A stretch of 64,000 nt of DNA, taken from Ampullaceana balthica. Its lineage: Eukaryota > Mollusca > Gastropoda > Lymnaeidae. Below are positions 10,234 through 20,312 of the stretch, piece after piece (the first letter of the stretch is position 1; each line of letters opens with the position of its first letter). The position numbers and the translations under genes were made by a program. The stretch covers positions 105,001 through 169,000 of the forward strand of contig CALYLW010001393.1 of assembly GCA_944989445.1 (NCBI GenBank), read 5' to 3'. Below the pieces are notes generated by a model. It saw nothing but the letters and a program-made list of their open reading frames with translations. It made no database searches and had not been told where the DNA came from.

Positions 10234-10505
10234 TGATTATTTGTGTGTTGGACCTATTATCATATTATGATTATTTGTGTGTTGGATCTATTATCATATT
10301 ATGATTATTTGTGTGTTGGATCTATTATCATATTATGATTATTTGTGTGTTGGATCTATTATCATATTATGATTATTTGTGTGTTGGATCTATTATCATA
10401 TTGTGATTATTTGTGTGTTGGATCTATTATCATATTATGATTATTTGTGTGTTGGACCTATTATCTTATTGTGATTATTTATGTGTTGGACCTATTATCA
10501 TATTG
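10234..10505. repeat. 34-bp minisatellite, 8 copies
   Basis: Eight head-to-tail copies of a 34-bp unit containing gattatttgtgtgttgga and ctattatcatatt. The unit resembles a single-copy segment of repeat R3 (41050-41110 and 47110-47160), and sequence after the array (10530-10620, gagctactttgttatatctc) matches R3 at 41120-41200. The array is therefore a local expansion inside an R3 copy. Confidence 0.9.
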
Positions 10506-11247
10506 TTATTTTTACATCTGTATTTTATTTATGAATTCCTGCTTGCGACGAGCTACTTTGTTATATCTCAAAATATCGGATTGGTTTTGTTTTAGCTGTT
10601 TCGGTTTTTCTGGCGACGCAAATAAAAGCCGATGAAGATGACAATAGAACATCCCGGCAGTATAAAGGTAAGCGACCAATTCTCTACCCGCAATAATCTA
10701 TTGTGAGGGAATACCAGGCGTAACGGACTTGACATCTCACCTCGTGTGTATTCTTGAAAGATCTTTGTAGCAGCGGAAATCTTCCTTTAAAGAGCATTTC
10801 ACGTGTTGGGGTTAGGAGAAAATAGAGACAAAGAGATGTCCTTTCTCTCAACACAATTTGACACCAGCTTTAAACATTGTTGAGCTGTTTGTAACAAAGA
10901 TAATGTCATATCAATTCAAATCTCTCCAAAGTCTAATATAAGATATATTTGTATCACCTCAAACAACGTTCAATGACTTTGTCCATGTGTAAAGCATACC
11001 TCTGTGTGTATATTTATCATAAATAGAGAGATTAACTCTATGTTTATTTATTGGTCATTCGTACGTGAGATTATATTGCCCTATTTCCAAGAATTATTAT
11101 CTAATTATATGCTTCACTAACAATTATCTGCTCGCAATACCTTCTAAAGGATTTCTTTATTTAATGTTTTACTTGCTGAATAAAATGAAAGTTTAAAAGT
11201 AATACAAGCATTTTATCAATTACTCCTTACATGACCAGATGGTCAGA

Positions 11248-11410
11248 CAATGTTCCCTCTAAGGTCCGTTGGTCCGTGTGCAAAGTTGCTCGGCACCAAT
11301 TATTTGTGCAATATTTTACAAAATTCGCTGCGCGGTAATTCAAAACTGCTGCGCGGCATCATACAGATGTCTGCGCGGCCGCGCAGCCACGCAGCTTAAA
11401 GGGAACATTG
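11248..11410. mobile_element. 163-bp hAT-type MITE with 8-bp duplication
   Basis: Terminal inverted repeats CAATGTTCCCTCTAAG and CTTAAAGGGAACATTG, flanked by tggtcaga (11240-11247) and tggtcagt (11411-11418). R1 copy B has gatggtcagtacaaat uninterrupted by this element (a LINE sits there instead). The interior is rich in GCGCGGCC-like sequence. Terminal motif and 8-bp duplication point to hAT; it has no coding capacity. Confidence 0.85.
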
Positions 11411-11572
11411 TGGTCAGTACCAATGTTCCCGGGCAGAACGCACGCAGCAATTTAGAATACAACAAAACATTTTTTTAAAGATGTAATTACAGTATATTTC
11501 ATCACAATCTTCGATATAGTTTCCTGCTTTTATTGAGCTTCGTTTCTCATAAGTCAAATGTTAGAGTGGCGT

Positions 11573-11794
11573 AGCATCACTGAAAACAACACATTCATCC
11601 CAGGGTTTTAAAACATCAGTGAGAACAACACATTCATCCCATTGTTTTAACACATCAGTGAGAACAACACATTCATCCCATGGTTTTAACACATCAGTGA
11701 GAACAACACATTCATCCCATGGTTTTAAGACATCAGTGAGAACAACACATTCATCCCATGGTTTTAACCCATCAGTGAGAACAACACATTCATC
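11573..11794. repeat. 39-bp minisatellite, segment 1
   Basis: Copies of a 39-bp unit containing gtgagaacaacacattcatc and ccatggttttaa. This is the left part of one array later split by two hAT insertions (continuing at 13362-13432 and 16004-16300). The same array occurs unsplit at 63056-63287. Because 39 is a multiple of three, repeated open frames appear on both strands; these are not genes. Confidence 0.95.
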
Positions 11795-13361
11795 TAGGGA
11801 ACAGCAGGATGGGTTTTTTTTACTATTTGCCGGATCCGGATAGTTTGGCCCTAATATTTGACGAATCCGGATTCCGGATCCGGATATCTGCAAATGTAAG
11901 TGTAAGAGCTAAAAGAGTGTACTTTACTACTTTATATCTAGTATTTAATAATATTTTTTAAAATATTTATTATCCAACAAATGGATAGTAGCTGCTATCT
12001 AAAATGACGGTTTTTGTAACTGTCAACGTCAACGATAAACATTTTACAATGAATTGAATGAATGAACTTGAACGAAGTTCAACGAACTGTGTAGTGTGTA
12101 CCTAGCGAACAGTGTTGTACTGAGTGTGTAGTGTGGTGTACAAGAAGTCGTGATCTAGAGCCATAATAAAAACCTATTTTTTTATTCAGACGATTCATGT
12201 TTAATAATGTGTTAGTTAACATAGTTTTTTATCTTGCGTAGTAAAGTAATATCTATATTTGTAACTTTTTAGCTTAATATTTTCCTCTCGTACTGAAATT
12301 GATTGTTTCACTATATTTTGCATCGATTTGAATGATTTCATAATAAACGCTAGTTAATTTGTTTATTTTGTACTATATTAATAATTTAATGTATAACTTA
12401 ATTTTTTACTTAACTTATTTTGTATAATTATAATATTCACAATAGACTAGTTACTAGAGTTTTAAAATTATATGGCTCAATAAGATATAACACTTGAGAC
12501 AAGCAACATTTTGTATTTCTAAGTTCGCAAATCAAATCACAATTGCAACTGTCATTAAAAGTTCAAATGAAAAAAAAACAAAAAACAAAGAATATAAAAT
12601 TAGAACAATGCTATAACTTACATCATATAAGTAAAATTTTAAAATGTAAATACTGAATTGAAAATATTGAATAATTGATTACTGTAAGCGTCCTAATCAA
12701 TGACAAAGAAGTTAAAAACAAAAGCCAACACTCAGCCTGACCAAGTTTCCAAGGCTCCTGTTCAACTATAAAGTTTATAGTATAAACTAATAATTACAAA
12801 TTAAACTCAAAATTATTTTTAACATAAAAATATTATTTTTAAAACATAAAACTAATATATCAGCTATAAAAATGAACATAATTTAATGACATGAGTAAAT
12901 AAAATAGTTACTAATTAGTAGTTACTAGTTACTAGTAAGTTGTAACATAGTACTCACCAGTACTTGTTACCTTTAAGTTTGAAGTTTGTTTCTTCAATTT
13001 TTAAGTTTCGAAAAATAAAGTGCTTGTCATACCCAAATTCTTTTTTAAGAACAATAACATCAGAAATTTTTTCGGCGACAAGCGAGAACGCTTATCATTA
13101 TGTATCTTCCCCACTGTGCTGAATGCTCTCTCACTATCCATTCTTGTTAAATGTACTGATTTCTGTTTTTTTAAATACTTTTTATGTATTTGTTTATAAA
13201 CGTCTTCATAATTAATTTAATTTGAATTCATAAGTTCTTTACTTCATTAATATCCTGATACTATCCGGATCTGCCATAAGTATTTGCCGAATCCCAATAG
13301 TGGCGAAAATCGCGATATTTGGTCCGGATATCCGGCATTCCGAATATTTGGCTGTTCCCTA
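11795..13361 (-). mobile_element. hAT transposon, 1567 bp, internally deleted
   Basis: Ends TAGGGAACAGC and GCTGTTCCCTA form inverted repeats, flanked by a perfect 8-bp duplication CATTCATC (11787-11794 and 13362-13369). Subterminal CCGGAT/ATCCGG motifs cluster at both ends (11831-11885 and 13260-13335). The element lies inside the 39-bp minisatellite. It retains only the C-terminal part of a hAT transposase on the minus strand, so it is a deletion derivative. Confidence 0.92.
13001..13168 (-). pseudogene. hAT transposase C-terminal (hATC) fragment
   Basis: The minus strand reads KQKSVHLTRMDSERAFSTVG followed by KIHNDKRSRLSPKKF and LMLLFLKKNL. The SERxFSxxGxIxxxKRSRLxPxxxxxLxFLK pattern is the signature of the hAT dimerisation domain that closes the transposase. 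A stop precedes the fragment, and the RNase H-like catalytic core is absent. The surrounding 1567-bp element supports a hAT origin independently, through its TIRs and 8-bp duplication. Confidence 0.88.
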
Positions 13362-13432
13362 CATTCATCCCATGGTTTGAACACATCAGTGAGATAACAT
13401 TCATCTCATGGTTTTAAAGCATCAGTGAGAAC
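13362..13432. repeat. 39-bp minisatellite, segment 2
   Basis: About two units between the two hAT insertions, with small deletions (gagataacattcatctc). The left edge is the duplicated CATTCATC of the first hAT; the right edge is GTGAGAAC (13425-13432), the target of the second. Confidence 0.9.
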
Positions 13433-13494
13433 CAGAGGCGTCAATAGGGTTGGTGTCACCCGGGGCGGTAGCTCATGGTGTCACCCCTTCACGA

Positions 13495-13890
13495 CTGAAG
13501 GGGCCGTCCATAAATGACGTCACGCGAGGATGCCGATTTTTACCCCACCCTCCCCCAGCATCATACTTATACCCCACCCCCTTTTTCACGATATGACGTC
13601 ACAAAGATTTGACCACCCCCTCCCCAAGCCGTATTTTCTAAATAAAAATTAGCATGTTGCAAATTATTTTTTGTCATTTAATTATGTATTTAGGGTAAGT
13701 CTGCGCTCTGATATCGTAACACGCGTGAAGCCATCGAAAACGTCTTTAAATAAACGGTAAACAATCAAATATTTAAGTGGAACTTTTATTTAAAGTTGCG
13801 CGTTTTTTTATGTCACGTCATATTTTTTAATCCCACCCCCTCGTCACACATCGTCACCGATGCGTGACCCCCCACATCCTATTAAGGATT
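13495..13890. repeat. Dispersed GACGTCA/CCCC repeat
   Basis: Starts GGGGCCGTCCATAAATGACG and contains C-rich tracts alternating with tgacgtca, as do 8330-8660, 34490-34640, 36535-36900, 39860-40075 and 43600-43670. Common invertebrate MITE-like sequence with palindromic GACGTC cores. The right boundary is uncertain. Confidence 0.65.
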
Positions 13891-13939
13891 AAAAGGGGGG
13901 TGCTGAACGGGCTAAAGCCAAGTGCCCCAATAATTTAAG

Positions 13940-15265
13940 GTACTCCAAACTTATTATAGTGTATAATAAAGATGCAGGAAAATGTTTGTATGAATCCCTG
14001 AAATGCCTTGGACATTCATACGGCAATGCTGCAAATATGAGTAGGAAGTTTAACGGAATTAAGGCTATTCCTCGTGAGAAGTGCAGTGTTGCTCATTATG
14101 TGCCGTGCACAGCTCATTCTATTAATTTGGTTGGGAAAAGTTAAGCAGGTTGTCCTGATCAGTCAGATTTTTTGTCTTCTACAAAATGTTTATACCCGGC
14201 TTGTTGCATCTACTCATCGTTGACAGGTACTTTTAAAACACATGAAATTGATACATGTTAACAAAGCCTTGTCTGACACAAGATGGTTAGCCTGACATGA
14301 TGCATTAAGGTCTGTTAATAACTTATACCATGCGAATATCGAAGCACTGGAAGAATTATCAACAAACGAAAATCAGCCACGTGACTGTCTGCTTGAAGCA
14401 GAAGGATTTCTAAAGAAACTGTTGTTCAAACTGGAAGTTGCTATTTTACGTGAATGTCGGGAAACAATTTTAGAAAGGAAGTCTCTCATTGAGTTTGTTA
14501 AAAGACAGCATTCTTAATTAGATCCCTATGAAGACAAAGGAAAGGACAAGTCTGTGGTAAAAAAGAGTATGAACAATCTTCAATGCTATCAACAAAAGAA
14601 AAAAAAGGCGTCAGTTTGATAAAGGGACATCACCAAAACAGTATTCTCCCCGAGACAAAAGTTTCAAGGTTAAGGTATTTCTGGTAATCATTGACAAACT
14701 TTCTTGAGCATTAAAACATCGGTTAGGCCCATATAAAGACATCCATGATAAATTTGGCTTTCTTACAAACCTATCTGAGCTCAGCAATTTCGCCATTCGA
14801 TGGGCAGCAGCCAAGAACATGGAAGAATATTCAAGTGATTTCGAAGACTGCTTACCCTCAGAATTAGTCCAATTTTCAAAACTCTTTAAAAAAAGTTATT
14901 GTCCAGACTCGGGGTAAGGAAAAGGAAGTACCCCAATGCCAAACTCAAAACACGTGCACAGAACTAAACATTTTGCTGCTTTTGAATGAGCTAAATTTCA
15001 CACAGCTCTTTACAAATGTACACATCGCCCTTCTCATCTATCTCTCAGTGATGACATCAAACTGCAACCGAGAGCCATCCTATTGAAAGTTTAAAACAAT
15101 ATAAAATGAGTTAGAATTTGCGTGGGACAAAAAAGACTAAATATGCTCGCTCTAATGAGCATTGAAAAGGATCTTACTTGTAAGCTTTCGTAGCTTTACT
15201 GACCTGATTGATAACTTCACCATGAGAAAAATTCGCAAACGAAAATCAAATAATAATAATACATA
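13940..15265 (+). pseudogene. ZMYM1-like hAT transposase, decayed
   Basis: Frames read, in order, YGNAANMSRKFNGIKAIPRE with VPCTAHSINLVGKS (13959-14144), ALSDTRWLA then HDALRSVNN, NIEALEELSTNENQPRDC (to about 14400), YKDIHDKFGFLTNLSEL (about 14735-14790) and LNMLALMSIEKDLT (about 15135-15180). These blocks follow the order of the hAT proteins annotated in animals as zinc finger MYM-type 1-like (DUF4371, RNase H-like core, hATC). Stops and frameshifts break the frame repeatedly, so no functional product is expected. It fills the plus strand of the 13433-16003 hAT element. Confidence 0.85.
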
Positions 15266-16003
15266 TTTTTTAAATATTGTTTTTATTTTAACTAGAGAAA
15301 AACAATTCGTTACCCCATTAAAAAAAAATTATTTAAAAATACGGAATAACGTGTAATATTATTCTTTATGGGGGAGCGTTCGTAACCACGAAACAGCGTA
15401 AGTCGGTATGGGACCGTCGTAACCGGGGGACTACCTTTATATAAACATGCATATCACGCCTTTAATAAATATATATATATAACAAAATATTCACTCAAAG
15501 ATATTGAATTCATAATTTTCTTCTAGAAAAAAAATCAACAAAGAAAACCCAACTGGGGGGGGGAGTAAAAATCTTATCCCCCTACACCCCCCTGTGGTGG
15601 GGGAAGTCGTGAGGTGGGATTCGTCCATGATGTCGGTGTGTCAAACCCCAAATAGCTTTATATCTTTTAAAACATAAGACACCTCCTCTTTCATGTCCAG
15701 CCTTTTTTAAAGATCTCTCAGCTGTGACGTTGCTTTTCTTTTTTTCCTAAATTGTTTTAATGTTGTTTGTGTGTTAGGACTGTTTTATTATTGCAAGTTA
15801 ACTGATTTTCTTTTAAATAAAAAGTTTTCGCGTTTAACGTATTTCTTTGTATTTGTTAATTTTTTTCTAGATGAAATAAATGTGTCTTAATTTTTTTTTC
15901 TGACATAAAATCGTACACAGTAAAATTTAAGGTTTGGGTCTCAACCCCCTGATGGGTGTCAACAGGGGCGGCCCGCCCCCTCACCCCCCTAGTGACGCAA
16001 CTG

Positions 16004-16300
16004 GTGAGAACAACATATTCATCCCATGGTTTTAACACATCAGTGAGAACAACACATTCATCCGATGGTTTTAACACATCAGTGAGAACAACACATTCAT
16101 CCCATGTTTTTAACACATCAGTGAGAACAACACATTCATCCCATGGTTGTAACACATCAGTGTCAACAACACATTCATCCCATGGTTTTAACACTTCAGT
16201 GAGAACAACACATTCATCCCATGGTTTTAACACATCAGTGAGAACAACACATTCATCCCATGGTTTTAACACATCAGTGAGAACAACACATTCAAACAAA
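16004..16300. repeat. 39-bp minisatellite, segment 3
   Basis: About seven units of the same 39-bp repeat, starting in the duplicated GTGAGAAC and ending cattcaaacaaactggtgtg, which matches the right edge of the array in R1 copy B (cattaaaacaatatggtgtg, 63283-63302). Confidence 0.95.
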
Positions 16301-16479
16301 CTGGTGTGAGCTTCAAACTTTCTTAAATAAGTTTATACTCAAATTTAATTTATTGCTAGTGCATCTAATCGCGTCCAATGTTCCCTTAGTACTTATAAAC
16401 CTGTTTACGACTATTTTTTTTCCGATTGATTTCTGTACATAGCACAGTTTGTTTGTTATTGTGTTTTTTTAATGTTATA

Positions 16480-18601
16480 GAGTAAGTTACCGCCTCGCGA
16501 ACGCTATGTCGAAGCGAACATTATTTCATAAAGCGTTCTCTGTAATTTTATTGTCCGTCTAACACGAAAACGAACACCCGTAAGTCGAAAGTAGTTCTGT
16601 TTTCAATATCATTTTATCGTTTCGTTTGCCGGGATGGACTATTTTGTGAGTAAATGTGTGTCAACATTTTGATCCTTGCGCCATGCATGCTGTCAGCGTC
16701 CCTAGAAAGAACGAAGTTGATTTCCGGGTTAATACTACTTTTCCTGTTTCCTTTTGAAAACACACGTGTTTGGTATTGCATCATCACTTACAAATAGGCC
16801 AGTAACCAAGCTGTTATACTTTACAATGCTATTTAATAGCAATGTTCGTTTCGAAGGGGTGTTCGCGACGAAGTAAGTTTAAAGTTGGATTTTACTTCGT
16901 ACCGAACACTTTTATTCTGCAGAAAAATTTAGTTAAATAAGGGACTAGCTCCTGGCCTCTAAGAGTTATTTGAAAATAGTAATGTTCGTTTTGAGGGCAT
17001 GTTCGAGTTGAAGTATATTTGTTTTTTTGCAGGATATTACTTCGTTGCGAACACTTTTTCATGTAGGAAAATTAAGCTAAACCACCTGCAAAGCATAAAT
17101 GAAAACACATTGATTGAGTCCCAACGATAACCAAGCAATCATCGAGGCACAACACATAGACTATCATAGAATCCGACACAGCAGCAACCACTGAAACACA
17201 GCCAATCGAATCTTACACACAGGCACTCATTGAGACACAACCGATTGCGAATGTAACACAAGTAGTCATAGGGACCCAGCCCATTATACAGGAAAACAGC
17301 CCTCTATCATTTACAAATCTTCCCAAACAGAATCATTACCTGCATCGTAAGTCCAATTATTTGTCTGCTGCACAACTTAAAGCACTACATGACTATTCAA
17401 ACTTTTTATATTATGAAATGGGTCGCAACCAATTTAATATTTTTTTTTGTCAACTGACAATGACAAGTTCTACTGCAGGAGACAACCTTAGCAAAGAGGA
17501 CGAAGAGAACAAGTTTCAAGCCTTAGCTGTGGGGCTAATAGAAACGTGCAGTCTAGAAGAACCCAAAAACTGCACAGTCAAAGCTAACTTGACAGTAGAT
17601 GACATTTTGAAGCTGCCTGCTTTTAATAGAAGGAATAAAAACAAGAAGAAAACAGCAAATGCTCCAACCATGCCAACCTTGGACAGTGGAGAAGAGTTTA
17701 GAGAAGCATTAAAAAAGAAAATAGCAGACAAGGAAGAAATAGAAAAAAATAAACTGAAAAGAAAAATCGAGGGGAAAGAAAGCAAAAAGATAAAGGATGC
17801 ACAAAAAGAGGATACAAAAAGGAAAAGAGAGCAAGAAAGGGAAGAAAAAAGACGCAAGAGAGAAGAAGAGCAGATTAATAAAATGAAAATTGTGGAGTCC
17901 AAGAAAGTAAAGACGTATCCAGTAGTAGATCTATCTGATAGCAGCAGTGAGGACTCACAGTTGGTTCAAACAATGGAGCTTGACATGGCTGCAGATGACG
18001 ATACTTTAGATAAAGAAGAGGATCTCTTGTGGGAAGGAATGTGTCATGGGTGAAAAAAAGGGGGAGGGGCAGAGGTTTGGGTCCAATGTGATGTGTGTGA
18101 TGGCTGGTGGCATGCACAGTGCACGCAAAATTGTGCATCTTTGAAACAAGGCACTTTTGTGTGCACTGTTTGCTGCCCTGACTAGACTATAGATTATAGA
18201 TCTACCTATAGTATTATTGTGTATATATAGATCTAAGTTATTCGGGCTCTAATTGCTTTAATAAACGTTTATTACATTATTATTGACATCTCCAGTGTTA
18301 TTTGTTGAGTCCATTAACTAAAAATTGATTCTTTGATGATTTTGGTTGTGTCTGCTTTGAAGTAAATTAAGCAAAAAAGTGTTCGGCAGGCGGTAGCTAA
18401 CTGGGTCAGCTAAAATTGGACTTTACACCCTAACCCCGCGTAGTAATACAAGAATGCTGTCTCATTATAGTAGCCTTGTTGTCATACTACTTGTAGGTAC
18501 TTTCGTTTTTACCCTGTGTCGAACGGTATAGAAACTATGTCATGAAAGCCAAAAATGGTGCTTTTTTTAGCCTAGGGCGTTCGCGAGGTGGTAAATTACT
18601 C
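16480..18601 (+). mobile_element. Pogo-like DNA transposon, 2122 bp
   Basis: Inverted ends GAGTAAGTTACCGCCTCGCG and (reverse complement) GAGTAATTTACCACCTCGCG, flanked by TA (16478-16479 and 18602-18603). R1 copy B has the uninterrupted site gttataaactg near 63460. The left interior repeats the phrases aatgttcgttt and ttacttcg, probably subterminal binding sites. The coding part encodes only a C-terminal region with a PHD-type finger, an architecture known in some Tigger/pogo (DDE_1) transposases. No DDE core was found, so superfamily assignment rests on the TA target, TIRs and C-terminus. Confidence 0.8.
17160..18185 (+). pseudogene. Transposase C-terminal region with PHD finger
   Basis: The frame is open from 17160 (after TAG at 17157) to a TGA at 18051-18053, then resumes in the same frame to TAG at 18183-18185. 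Order: degenerate ETQPI repeats; a region around LSAAQLKALHDYSNF; LDSGEEFREALKKKIADKEE followed by a long Lys/Arg/Glu-rich coiled or nuclear-localisation-like stretch; an acidic VVDLSDSSSEDSQ stretch; then, past the TGA, WVQCDVCDGWWHAQCT and CASLKQGTFVCTVC, which fit a PHD/zinc finger. The TGA may be a single nonsense change. The N-terminal DNA-binding and DDE domains are missing. No true start codon can be identified. Confidence 0.75.
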
Positions 18602-18861
18602 TAAACTGAAAATATATTTTGTATCTTCCATTTCGAAGGCGTTTAGTATAGCGTCCTTTCAAGCTGACGTATAACAATTTTATGTAACATATTAAGTATC
18701 CACTCTTGCAGACAACAAAGCAAGTTTATTATACAATAAATATATCAACAATAAATTAGTGATTTGTAAGTATTATTGCATTAACATGTTCAATGAGTTT
18801 GTTGAAATTGGACGTAGGCTTTATCTGTGGTAGGATTCTCCTAACTATTCATTGACATTGT

Positions 18862-18904
18862 ATCCCTATTTATAGGGATCGAGATCAAGTGAAATAGCAC
18901 TTGA
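18862..18904 (-). repeat. Double stem-loop module at R1 right side
   Basis: Plus strand reads tatccctatttatagggat, cgagatcaag, then a weakened first stem ending agcacttga. Just inward lies ctgtggtaggattctcc, the reverse complement of the ggagaatcctaccacag phrase seen next to other copies. Confidence 0.7.
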
Positions 18905-18950
18905 ATAAAATAGATTGGTTTCCTTTAGGAACAATGTAAGAAAGGATATA

Positions 18951-19304
18951 ATGGTATGTAAACAGTCAGATAAGCATATTTGTTAATGTACATATAAAAT
19001 GTGTACAGTTCTCTTAAATTATTTATATATTACAATTTTAAAATTTAATTTGTCTTTCGAATGCTTTGTTTCTATACATTTTGTACGTTAGATCCATATC
19101 AAAAACTAAGCAGCACAAGTTTTTAATTTTTAAGGCATAAAATTGTAAATTTGAAATAAATCAACATTTTTTGAAGAAACAAAATTCTAATCAATTAATC
19201 ATTCAAAGTTTAGTAAAAAAAACATTTGAATTTCATCGTAAATACATTAGCGGTGTTTTGTGGTGCATGGCTAGCGGGAAAAAAACAATTCCCATTGTCA
19301 TTTT
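18951..19304. other. A+T-rich spacer, no gene seen
   Basis: Non-coding A+T-rich sequence between repeats R1 and R3. Nothing recognised. Confidence 0.5.
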
Positions 19305-20070
19305 TAACAACATAGAATAATGCTACATTGCTCTTAAATTTCTAAATATTATATCTAAAAATAACACCAGAACACATACCACACATACATAACTTAAACT
19401 ACAGAAACTAAGATAGCATATGTTAACGACTAATAACTGTTAAGTAATGATTTATAACAATATAATAAGGTTAAAAGAAAAATTAATGAAAATGGAATCT
19501 TGTTGCATTTAAAAAAAAATATATATAACTATTTATAAATGACGTCATTACTTTTGTTGTTTTTATATATTTCTTTTAATAACTATAATTATTGGCAGTT
19601 ATAATATTTTTAAAAATATATAATTACTAGTGTATCACCCGTCAAAAATGACGGAATTTTTCAAAATAAATACACATCAGAATAAACAATAACGTAATAC
19701 AGAACTTTCATTTATTTTATTTGTTTTTATTTGATTCATTTATTATCATATTGAATAATTTTATGCGGAACGTTCGAAAAGTGTTATTTTTGGTGCTGTA
19801 ATTTGGTGCGCTGCTTTCTAAAATTAGTAGCACTATAAACCAAAATCGATCGCAGAGCCACCTAACAGCATTACATCCATTCGCAGCGCCACCTAACATC
19901 ATTAAATCCATTCAGACAACGGGAATTATGTATAATGATTAAAGCCTAAAAATTTTTAGAGTAACATTATTGTAAATCTTTTAAGCCCAGTAAATATATA
20001 ATAAAGGCATACTAATAATCATAGTCTTAACTTTAGTATTGAACTTACAATTTCTTAAAAATTACACTAA
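19305..20070 (+). repeat. Dispersed repeat R3, copy 1
   Basis: Aligns with 40570-41060 and 46690-47100: acatagaataatgctacatt, ctaaatattatatctaaaaa, acaccagaacac, actgttaagta, ttattggcagtta, and ggcatactaataatcatag. Interrupted by the Helitron at 19627-19938. Non-coding. Confidence 0.8.
19627..19938 (-). mobile_element. 312-bp Helitron with exact empty site
   Basis: On the minus strand it starts TCATTATACATAATTCCC and ends with hairpin CCGTCATTTTTGACGG, then GTGATACACTAG, flanked by A (5') and T (3'). Removing it gives atataattattaaagcc, exactly the sequence present in R3 copy 3 (near 46975-46991). No target duplication, as expected of Helitrons. The body contains ggtggcgctgcg repeats. No coding capacity; family member at 62366-62687. 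Confidence 0.92.
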
Positions 20071-20312
20071 CATCGGTGCTGTATCGTGCGGCGCTGACAA
20101 GAAATATTATTTTAATGTTAAGAAAATATTAATAGCTTATTTTTTTAAGAATAAAGAAAGGAATCCATAATGTATTTATTGATTTTCTTTTTTTGGTCAC
20201 ATCAATTGTTAATTAATCTTAACTACTGCTGCTATTAGCTGGTAACTGAGGAGCGTGTTTGTTAGTGAATGTTTGAGTGACTTAGCAGGTTTTGAAAGTG
20301 TTTCATATTTTT
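20071..20312. other. A+T-rich spacer, no gene seen
   Basis: Short non-coding spacer between R3 and the large tandem array. Nothing recognised. Confidence 0.5.

Larger units (their letters stand above)
13433..16003 (+). mobile_element. hAT transposon, ZMYM1-like type, 2571 bp
   Basis: Ends CAGAGGCGTCA and TGACGCAACTG, flanked by a perfect 8-bp duplication GTGAGAAC (13425-13432 and 16004-16011). Terminal sequence rich in GGGGCGG and CCCCCT, as in other hAT elements of this type. It contains a decayed plus-strand transposase and, at 13495-13890, a nested GACGTCA repeat. It sits in the same minisatellite as the hAT at 11795. Confidence 0.9.
10656..18950 (+). repeat. Dispersed repeat R1, copy A, four insertions
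   Basis: R1 is recognised by alignment with 61635-63740. Landmarks: GGCAGTATAAAGGTAA at the left, ctctcaacacaatttgacacc, gaccagatggtcag, a 39-bp minisatellite, gctagtgcatct, and ttgcagacaacaaagcaag near the right. Removing the insertions at 11248-11410, 11795-13361, 13433-16003 and 16480-18601 leaves about 1.9 kb, like copy B. R1 is non-coding. Its right side runs into a minus-strand double stem-loop (18862-18904). Family unknown. Confidence 0.8.

Noticed and set aside
10234..10505. CRISPR-like regular repeats (this and other arrays)
   Set aside because: Units are contiguous with no unique spacers, and the setting is eukaryotic.
11561..11893. ECVVLTDVLKPWD-type repeat proteins (also at 15856-16309 and 63036-63288)
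   Set aside because: Read-through of the 39-bp minisatellite in both orientations. The frames continue into unrelated transposon sequence.
17516..17902. 128-codon Ser/Phe/Leu-rich minus-strand frame
   Set aside because: Antisense of the Lys/Glu-rich transposase region; no independent evidence.
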